This document shows, piece by piece, positions 1 to 4,650 of a DNA stretch of 5,183 nucleotides. Location: NCBI GenBank assembly GCA_905200435.1, contig CAJKKJ010000081.1:1-5183 (forward strand), given 5' to 3'. Numbering within the stretch: the stretch's first letter is position 1; each line of letters opens with the position of its first letter. This stretch comes from an uncultured Bacillota bacterium (GTDB lineage: Bacteria; Bacillota_I; Bacilli_A; RF39; UBA660). Under the pieces are notes generated by a model. The model was not told where the DNA came from and made no database searches. It worked only from the letters and a program-made list of their open reading frames with translations. Made by a program: the position numbers and the translations under genes.

Positions 1-77
1 ATGAAGAATTAGTTGTAAATAATGGTAATACATATATTCAAATTTATCCAAAAGGAAATAATTTTTCAATAAAATAA
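1..77 (+). CDS. 3' end of an unrecognised protein gene (partial)
   Basis: An open frame enters from the left edge. Read from base 3 it gives 24 residues (EELVVNNGNTYIQIYP, then KGNNFSIK) and stops at TAA, 75-77. The composition is that of ordinary coding sequence in this AT-rich genome. The stop runs directly into a hairpin (76-96), which supports this being a true gene end. Too little is present to assign a family. The gene converges on the minus-strand sugar transferase remnant that starts at the other end of the same hairpin. Confidence 0.6.
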   Translation, partial: EELVVNNGNTYIQIYPKGNNFSIK

Positions 78-96
78 AGGACTCAACAGTCCTTTT
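76..96. terminator. Probable bidirectional intrinsic terminator between convergent genes
   Basis: AAAGGACT (76-83) pairs perfectly with AGTCCTTT (88-95) around a 4-base loop CAAC. On the plus strand the stem ends in TTTT followed by AT-rich sequence. On the minus strand it is followed by ATTTTATT. The plus-gene stop (75-77) and the minus-frame stop (95-97) both lie in or against the stem. The U-tracts are short, so efficiency is uncertain. Confidence 0.6.
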
Positions 97-666
97 AATT
101 ATATAATACTTTTTCTTTGTATTTTCTTTTTGGTTTCTTTTCTTTAACTGGTGCTTTCCACTGATTTTTTAAGACGTCTAATTCATTTTGAATAGCAAAC
201 TTATCAGAATTGTTACCTTTTTTATTAAATATTGAAACTATCGTCATAAAAATAATTTTTAAGTCAAGTAGAAACTTATATTGTCAACATATTCTACATC
301 CAAATCTATTTTTTCAATTATTGATATTGCGTTTCTTCCACTTGCTTGCGCTAATCCAGTTATTCCTGGTAATACATCTAATCTTCGCATCTGCTCAGTT
401 GTAAAGTATTTTGCATAAATATATGACCAATTTTTGTAATACAATCATTTTTTTAAATTATGAACATCATTATTTATTTTCATACTTCTAAACTTATACA
501 TCATGAAATCTTTATTTTTTCCAGATCTTAATTGTTTAAAAAATACTGGTCCACCATCTTCTAATTTTATCAATAAACTTATTATTAAGAATAAAGGTAT
601 TAATAAAATTATTAAAATCAAACTAAATACTACATCTAAAACTCGTTTTACAAAATTCTTATACAT
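95..666 (-). pseudogene. Broken polyprenyl-phosphate sugar-phosphate transferase (PglC/WcaJ-type)
   Basis: Intact relatives are membrane enzymes that move a phospho-sugar from a nucleotide sugar to undecaprenyl phosphate, the first step of capsule, EPS or glycan assembly. The N-terminal piece from ATG 666 has the family start KRVLDVVFS (residues 7-15), one hydrophobic segment (about 9-33), GGPVFFKQLRSGKN, and YKFRSM (57-62). It ends at an in-frame TGA (445-447). The same frame resumes with WSYIYAKYFTTEQMRR, LPGITGLAQASGRN and LDVEYVDNISFYL. A one-base loss near 265 then gives TAA (259-261). Reading on in the shifted frame restores DLKIIFMTIVSIFN and a Lys-rich tail ending LYN at TAA (95-97). 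Between the two pieces the usual stretch with the catalytic Asp-Glu (SLDELPQ) and GPRP is missing, roughly 30-45 residues by comparison with the family. With three lesions it cannot be active. It follows the ABC exporter gene by about 50 bases. Confidence 0.88.
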
Positions 667-710
667 ATACATCACTTATAAGGTATAACATAATATTTAG
701 TTTTCTTCAA
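664..710 (-). promoter_or_regulatory. Candidate promoter and start of the sugar transferase remnant
   Basis: On the minus strand, TTGAAG (710-705) and TATACC (687-682) are 17 bases apart, and TGT directly precedes the -10, making an extended -10. Six bases later GTGAT (675-671) could pair with the 16S rRNA tail, and ATG follows at 666. GTG 675 and ATG 672 are alternative starts in the same frame. TATACC is a poor -10, and the gene could also be read from the ABC exporter promoter upstream, so this call is weak. Confidence 0.35.
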
Positions 711-718
711 TATTTTTT

Positions 719-2392
719 TTATTTTTTCGAAATAAAATTGCTGTAAAAAGTTTTTTTCTTCAATAATTGTTCTCTATTTCCCTCTTCAATAACTGTATGT
801 TCATCGATAACAACTATATGATCAGATATTTCATCAATATTTTGTTCTCTATCAATTACAATAATTGTATGACTCTTTTTTAATTCTAATAATATATTTT
901 TTATTGTTTCTATATCTTTTTTATCAATCATTGATAAACTTTCATCAAATATCATTATTTTAGAATCTTTGATTATTACTCTAGCAATTGCTAGTAAATA
1001 AAATACGCTTCTTTTTATATTTGAATTTATATTAGTGTTATAGCCGTCTTTTAAACTCATTATATAATTATGAATATTTAATAATTTGCACACCTTTACG
1101 GCATAATCAAAATCATCGTTTACAAGTAATAAATTATTTTTTATTGAATCATCAAAAAATGTTGGGCTTTTACTTACACATGCTATTAAATTGTAATAAT
1201 TATTACTTTTTATATCAAAAATATTTTTTTCACCTATACATATTGTTCCTTTATGTGGTCTATTCATTTTTAAAAGTAAATCAACTATACCAGACTTTCC
1301 AGAGCCACTTGGTCCGGTTATAATATTTATACTATTATTATATAGTGTAAAACTAGTATTTTTTAATGTTGGATTATCTCTATAACCATATAAAATATTT
1401 TTAAAAACAATATTCCCATCTACTTTTATATCATCATCAAATAGTTTTTCTTTGCTTGCATTTTCTAGAATTTTAGCAAATCTATTGAATGATACTTTTA
1501 ATGATTTTTTACTGATTAAAATATTTGAAACGATTGTATAATTATCAACTATTTTTTGATAGTAATTATAAATTATTAGTAATGCCCCTACTTCCATATT
1601 ACCATTTCTAATTAAATAAACACCATATATCATCAATAATAATCGTACTACTTCAACCATAATAATAGATATAAATTTAACACCTGTACTTTGAATATTG
1701 AACTTAGCATTTGCATCTAGATAAGCATTTCTTTTTTTATTTGTAGTTGTTGCAATTTTATTATATATATTGAAAGATTTTATATCTCTTATATTTTTAT
1801 ATATTTCATGATTTGAAGCTGTTTTGTAATCTAAAGTATCTTTCCTTATCTTATTTAATCTTTCTGTTTCTTTTGACCCATAAATCATGTATCCTAATGA
1901 TATAATTGATACAATTAAAGTTATAATGAATATAATTGGATTAATTGTATAGAAATAAAAGTATATTACTAAAAATTCGATTATTCTTATTATTCTCATT
2001 GGAAAATTTGCATAATAACTTGCTATTACATCAATATCGCTATTTAGTAAATTATTATATTCACCTAATGAAAATCTAGATAAACTAAATAATGAATTTT
2101 TATAAAAATTATCTGTGTAAGAATTTTCATATAAATTATAAAGTTTATTATAAAGTTTATAGAATGTTACTTGATATAATTGTTCTAATCCATAATATAC
2201 AACCGTTATTATTAAAGAAAGGATTATTAATTTTATTGCTTTATCATATAACCCTTCATATATGTTATCAAGAGCATAGCTCCATATTACGGGAATTATT
2301 AAAACAGCACCTCTTAATAATATTGAATTAATTGTATTAATTATAAACTCTTTTTTTGAATTTTTAAGGACTCTATCATTTTCAGCTTTCAT
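719..2392 (-). CDS. ABC exporter half-transporter (membrane domain fused to ATPase) with degenerate ATPase motifs
   Basis: Start chosen at ATG 2392 (557 residues), because GGTGA lies 5 bases upstream and a good promoter lies just before that. In-frame ATG 2404 and TTG 2437 exist, but TTG 2437 lies inside the -35 box. The N-terminal half has about six hydrophobic segments (roughly 23-41, 52-70, 132-148, 152-171, 238-260, 268-290), the type I exporter fold. The C-terminal ATPase keeps Walker A GPSGSGKS (360-367) and Walker B KIMIFDES with its catalytic Glu (about 484). Three other motifs are changed. LSGGQ aligns with IKRSV (459-463). The Q-loop Gln is Lys in VSKSP (about 408). The switch His is Asp in VIDREQ (about 514). 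Such exporters work as dimers; degenerate halves usually pair with a normal half, and none is in view. Substrate unknown. Sitting upstream of a sugar transferase remnant suggests export of a surface glycan or lipid-linked product, which is inference. The frame is intact over 1.67 kb. Confidence 0.85.
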   Translation of the reverse strand: MKAENDRVLKNSKKEFIINTINSILLRGAVLIIPVIWSYALDNIYEGLYDKAIKLIILSLIITVVYYGLEQLYQVTFYKLYNKLYNLYENSYTDNFYKNSLFSLSRFSLGEYNNLLNSDIDVIASYYANFPMRIIRIIEFLVIYFYFYTINPIIFIITLIVSIISLGYMIYGSKETERLNKIRKDTLDYKTASNHEIYKNIRDIKSFNIYNKIATTTNKKRNAYLDANAKFNIQSTGVKFISIIMVEVVRLLLMIYGVYLIRNGNMEVGALLIIYNYYQKIVDNYTIVSNILISKKSLKVSFNRFAKILENASKEKLFDDDIKVDGNIVFKNILYGYRDNPTLKNTSFTLYNNSINIITGPSGSGKSGIVDLLLKMNRPHKGTICIGEKNIFDIKSNNYYNLIACVSKSPTFFDDSIKNNLLLVNDDFDYAVKVCKLLNIHNYIMSLKDGYNTNINSNIKRSVFYLLAIARVIIKDSKIMIFDESLSMIDKKDIETIKNILLELKKSHTIIVIDREQNIDEISDHIVVIDEHTVIEEGNREQLLKKKTFYSNFISKK

Positions 2393-2437
2393 ATCTTTCA
2401 CCATTTTTATTATAAACGATTTTCCTTTTTTTAACAA
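2392..2437 (-). promoter_or_regulatory. Promoter and ribosome binding site of the ABC exporter gene
   Basis: On the minus strand, TTGTTA (2437-2432) and a consensus TATAAT (2414-2409) are separated by exactly 17 bases. Six bases further, GGTGA (2402-2398) lies 5 bases before ATG 2392. A transcript starting 6-7 bases after the -10 would begin almost at the GGTGA, giving a leader of about ten bases. This decides the start codon in favour of 2392 over the upstream in-frame candidates. Confidence 0.65.
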
Positions 2438-2443
2438 TATGAT

Positions 2444-2494
2444 TTTGCATTTTTTAGAAAATGTGCTACAATATTTTACGAGGGATGTGATGTT
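2444..2494 (+). promoter_or_regulatory. Promoter and ribosome binding site of def
   Basis: TTTGCA (2444-2449) and TACAAT (2467-2472) are 17 bases apart. TGC immediately before the -10 makes a good extended -10 (TGCTACAAT). The leader holds GAGGG (2480-2484) and GTGAT (2487-2491), an interrupted match to the extended Shine-Dalgarno AGGAGGTGAT, ahead of ATG 2495. Its -35 box lies only 6 bases from the -35 box of the divergent ABC exporter promoter. Confidence 0.65.
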
Positions 2495-3043
2495 ATGTTT
2501 AAACCTGTTAAAATTTTAGATGAAAAGGATAAACATTTGAGAATTGTTTCGAAAGATGTTACCTTTCCTATTAGTATAGAAGAAAAAAAACTTGTTGATA
2601 ATATTATTAAACATTTAACATATAGCCAAATTGAAAAATATTCTGAAAAGTATAAATTAAGGCCTGGTATGGGATTAGCATTTCCACAGGTTGGTATAAA
2701 TAAAAGAATTATTGTTATTGTCAATGAATATGAAGATGGTAAGTTTGAAAATTATGTAGTTGTAAATCCTGTTATTGTTAGTAATTCAAGTGAGATGATA
2801 GCTGCAGAAGCTGGTGAAGGATGCTTAAGTGTTAATCGTGAAGTTGAAGGCCATGTATTAAGATATGCTAGGGTTACTGTTGAAGGATATGATTTAGATG
2901 GTAATAAACTTAAGATTAGAGCTAGAGAAGATTTATCTATTGCTTTTCAACATGAAATAGATCATTTAAATGGCATTTTGTTTTTTGATAGAATTGACAA
3001 AAATAAAAAGTTTTATTCCGAAAAAGAAGTACGCTTAATATAG
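2495..3043 (+). CDS. def: Peptide deformylase, class 2 (Gram-positive type)
   Basis: This cytoplasmic metalloenzyme removes the formyl group from the N-terminal Met of new proteins. At 182 residues it has the length and long N-terminal section of class 2 enzymes. All three family motifs are present: motif I GMGLAFPQVG (58-67, with the conserved Gln 65; Phe replaces the second Ala of the usual GLAAPQ), motif II EGCLS (108-112, metal ligand Cys 110), and motif III QHEIDHLNG (152-160, metal ligands His 153 and His 157 and catalytic Glu 154). Start ATG 2495 follows a good binding site; upstream ATGs at 2485 and 2490 are out of frame. The gene has its own promoter, divergent from the ABC exporter. 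It should be fully functional, and this is the safest call in the window. Confidence 0.97.
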   Translation: MFKPVKILDEKDKHLRIVSKDVTFPISIEEKKLVDNIIKHLTYSQIEKYSEKYKLRPGMGLAFPQVGINKRIIVIVNEYEDGKFENYVVVNPVIVSNSSEMIAAEAGEGCLSVNREVEGHVLRYARVTVEGYDLDGNKLKIRAREDLSIAFQHEIDHLNGILFFDRIDKNKKFYSEKEVRLI

Positions 3044-3056
3044 TTGTGCTTTTTTT
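3022..3056 (+). terminator. Possible weak terminator or attenuator at the end of def
   Basis: AAGTAC (3027-3032) pairs with GTGCTT (3046-3051, one T-G wobble) around a 13-base loop. The lower stem is extended by A-T and G-T pairs into a run of seven Ts (3050-3056). The def stop TAG (3041-3043) sits in the loop. Only two G-C pairs support the stem, so partial read-through into the ATP-grasp gene 45 bases downstream is likely. Confidence 0.4.
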
Positions 3057-3087
3057 AATTTTATTATATAATTATTTTGGTGATAAT
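3044..3087 (+). promoter_or_regulatory. Candidate promoter and ribosome binding site of the ATP-grasp gene
   Basis: TTGTGC (3044-3049) lies 17 bases before a consensus TATAAT (3067-3072). After six bases comes GGTGA (3079-3083), and ATG follows at 3088 after four more. GGTGAT matches the distal part of the extended Shine-Dalgarno AGGAGGTGAT. The -35 box matches only three of six positions and overlaps the def hairpin. AT-rich DNA gives chance -10 boxes, so the promoter is tentative; the binding site is firm. Confidence 0.45.
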
Positions 3088-4089
3088 ATGAAATATGTAC
3101 TTAATAGAATATTTAATATGAGCTTTAAAAATATGTTTAAACAAATTAATGTAGTTCATGAAAGATCAAATAAAAATAGAATTCTAATCTTTTTTGATAT
3201 GATTATATGTGGCTTTAAATATGAAGCTGGCTATATGGATTATATGTTATTTGAAATGTACAATTTAAATTCAAAACAAAGAAAAACTATAATGACTAGG
3301 GGCAAAAATAATAAATTAATAAAAAAATATAACGATTTTAAATATAAAGATTATTTCTTAATGAAAGACAAATTTGATAATAAATTTAAAAAATATTTGA
3401 AAAGAGATTTTTTAGTAATTAACGAAAATAATGAAAATGATTTTAATTTGTTTATAAAAAAACATCCTATATTTTTTGGCAAACCATTAGATGGTCAATG
3501 TGGTAAAAGAATTGAAAAAATAAACGCAAATGAATATAAGGGTAATCTATTTAAGCATTTACTTGATAATAAATTGTATTTAATTGAAGAACCAATAATT
3601 CAAAATGAAGAAGTTAATAAATTGCATCCATGTAGTATTAATACTATTAGAATGGTAACTATTTATAACAAAGAAAAAAAAGAAGGCAAAGTTGCTGCCT
3701 GCTATTTTAGAATTGGAAATGGAAAATGTGTAGATAATTTTAATAGTGGTGGTATGGTTGTTCCAGTTGATAGAAAAACGGGTACTATTCTCTACCCTGC
3801 TCAAGATAAAGCTGGTAATTTGTACTATAATCATCCTTTAACTAACACACCAATTGTTGGCTACAAAATTCCTTTGTTTAAAGAAGCAATTAAATTAGCT
3901 GAGGAACTATCTTCTGTTATTCCTGAAATGGGTGTTGTTGGATGGGACATTGCTATTACACCAAATGAACCTGTTGTTGTTGAAGGAAATGAATTTCCTG
4001 GACATGATATTTATCAATTACCACCTCATAGAACTAATGGCATTGGAGTTTTGCCTGATTTTGAAAAAATATTAGGTCATAAATTATAA
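3088..4089 (+). CDS. Sugar-transfer-associated ATP-grasp protein
   Basis: Start chosen at ATG 3088 (333 residues), because GGTGA precedes it; the frame opens at GTG 3046 but has no binding site there. The ATP-grasp fold uses ATP to join a carboxylate to a nucleophile. Visible motifs fit the sugar-transfer-associated branch (Pfam ATPgrasp_ST): KPLDGQCGKRI (132-142, glycine-rich ATP loop), EEPIIQ (167-172), SINTIRMVT (183-191), DNFNSGG (216-222), GWDIAIT (285-291) and VVVEGNEFPG (296-305). The Asp, Glu and Asn of the last two are the expected metal ligands. The first 110 residues are basic, rich in Lys, Phe and Tyr, and less recognisable. There is no signal peptide, so it is probably cytoplasmic or membrane-associated. 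The family is named for its occurrence near sugar transferase genes; its exact substrates are not settled. That context fits the sugar transferase remnant and ABC exporter beyond def. It ends at a strong terminator. Confidence 0.85.
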   Translation: MKYVLNRIFNMSFKNMFKQINVVHERSNKNRILIFFDMIICGFKYEAGYMDYMLFEMYNLNSKQRKTIMTRGKNNKLIKKYNDFKYKDYFLMKDKFDNKFKKYLKRDFLVINENNENDFNLFIKKHPIFFGKPLDGQCGKRIEKINANEYKGNLFKHLLDNKLYLIEEPIIQNEEVNKLHPCSINTIRMVTIYNKEKKEGKVAACYFRIGNGKCVDNFNSGGMVVPVDRKTGTILYPAQDKAGNLYYNHPLTNTPIVGYKIPLFKEAIKLAEELSSVIPEMGVVGWDIAITPNEPVVVEGNEFPGHDIYQLPPHRTNGIGVLPDFEKILGHKL

Positions 4090-4092
4090 TTT

Positions 4093-4115
4093 AACACTCT
4101 ATTTGAGTGTTTTTT
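4093..4115 (+). terminator. Intrinsic terminator of the ATP-grasp gene
   Basis: AACACTC (4093-4099) pairs perfectly with GAGTGTT (4105-4111) around a 5-base loop, and is followed by TTTT (4112-4115). It begins 4 bases after the TAA of the ATP-grasp gene. Confidence 0.8.
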
Positions 4116-4121
4116 AGTCAG

Positions 4122-4144
4122 AAAAAAACAAGTATTTACTTGTT
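4122..4144 (-). terminator. Intrinsic terminator of the 141-residue protein gene
   Basis: On the minus strand AACAAG (4144-4139) pairs with CTTGTT (4132-4127) around the 6-base loop TAAATA, followed by TTTTT (4126-4122). The gene's TAA stop (4138-4136) lies in the loop. It sits 6 bases from the converging terminator of the ATP-grasp gene. Confidence 0.7.
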
Positions 4145-4561
4145 ATTATCTAATAAACCTAATAAGTTAATTTTAAATATATCTTTATCAGAATGTTCTT
4201 TACTAACCATTACACCTTTATATGTAATTAATTCTGATTGATGCCCTTCTGATAATATATCTTCTGGTACCAATTTATCTAACATAACTGTTTTTATATC
4301 TTTGTAAACAACATAATATAATTTTATATCACCATGAACTTTTGCAAATGTTGGATCTGTAGGTAATTTTAATTCATATGTTTCTGTATTATTTTTTTTA
4401 TTCGTTGATATTAATTTTCCTAAGAAATTACCTTCTTTTAATTCTGGGTAATAATCAAAATATAATTTCTTATATGCTAACATATTATATTTTTTTAATG
4501 ATCTTTCCAACTTTTTAAATTCATTCTCATTTACATAATCAAATATATAAGTTCCTTTCAT
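4136..4561 (-). CDS. Unrecognised 141-residue soluble protein
   Basis: I do not recognise a family. Start ATG 4561 is supported by a strong AAGGGGG binding site 7 bases upstream. The protein has no signal peptide or membrane segment, so it is probably cytoplasmic. It contains no Cys and no Trp. The N-terminus (about 10-35) is charged and looks helical (NENEFKKLERSLKKYNM). It is followed by an aromatic patch, KKLYFDYYPE (31-40). Alternating hydrophobic stretches after that suggest beta strands: TYELKLP (61-67), DIKLYYVVYKDIKTVML (78-94) and LITYKGVMV (111-119). The C-terminus is IFKINLLGLLDNNK. It has its own consensus promoter, a leader of about 40 bases and its own terminator, so it is a one-gene unit. 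It lies just downstream of, and on the same strand as, a PDZ-Lon-like protease. A role with that protease is possible but rests only on position. Confidence 0.8.
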   Translation of the reverse strand: MKGTYIFDYVNENEFKKLERSLKKYNMLAYKKLYFDYYPELKEGNFLGKLISTNKKNNTETYELKLPTDPTFAKVHGDIKLYYVVYKDIKTVMLDKLVPEDILSEGHQSELITYKGVMVSKEHSDKDIFKINLLGLLDNNK

Positions 4562-4633
4562 AATATAACCCCCTTAATTGGTACTTTTTTAACCAACGTA
4601 CTTACATTATACTACTTTAGGAAAACCTGTCAA
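4562..4633 (-). promoter_or_regulatory. Consensus promoter, leader and strong ribosome binding site of the 141-residue protein gene
   Basis: On the minus strand a perfect TTGACA (4633-4628) and a perfect TATAAT (4611-4606) are separated by 16 bases. A leader of about 40 bases follows, ending in AAGGGGG (4575-4569), 7 bases before ATG 4561. This is the strongest promoter in the window. The leader contains an inverted repeat, TTGGT/ACCAA (4578-4596), and the direct repeat AAGTAC. No terminator is visible between the upstream protease stop (4651) and this promoter, so some read-through from upstream is possible. Confidence 0.85.
4578..4596 (-). repeat. Short inverted repeat in the leader of the 141-residue protein gene
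   Basis: On the minus strand TTGGT (4596-4592) and ACCAA (4582-4578) are complementary across 9 bases, with one extra G-T pair possible outside. It lies just after the predicted transcription start and before the ribosome binding site. It could be an RNA hairpin, an operator half-site pair, or chance. Confidence 0.35.
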
Positions 4634-4650
4634 ATTTAAATGAATATTTT

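Noticed and set aside
445..447. TGA read as Trp (Mycoplasma-type code), which would join the two sugar transferase halves
   Set aside because: The intact genes use TGG for Trp and have no in-frame TGA. Reading through here would still leave the catalytic region missing and the frameshift near 265 uncorrected.
210..688. Plus-strand open frames at 210-404 and 503-688
   Set aside because: They lie opposite the sugar transferase remnant, whose minus-strand frames match a known family. They have no binding sites and show low-complexity composition.
2130..2162. Tandem-looking repeat (ataaagtttatt twice)
   Set aside because: It lies inside the ABC exporter and simply encodes KLYNKLYN in a membrane-proximal helix; two imperfect copies in AT-rich DNA are not notable.
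2393..2437. Longer N-terminus for the ABC exporter from TTG 2437 or ATG 2404
   Set aside because: TTG 2437 is part of the predicted -35 box, and ATG 2404 falls at the predicted transcription start with no binding site. ATG 2392 has GGTGA at proper spacing.
2476..2724. Minus-strand open frame of 82 codons over the def start
   Set aside because: It is a shadow of def, whose three catalytic motifs fix the coding strand, and it overlaps the def promoter region.
3046..3087. Longer N-terminus for the ATP-grasp protein from GTG 3046 (would add MLFLILLYNYFGDN)
   Set aside because: The segment looks like a signal sequence but covers the def hairpin, the TATAAT and the GGTGA site, and GTG 3046 has no ribosome binding site.
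3580..3834. Minus-strand open frame inside the ATP-grasp gene
   Set aside because: It is a shadow frame; the plus strand carries the ATP-grasp motifs across the same bases.
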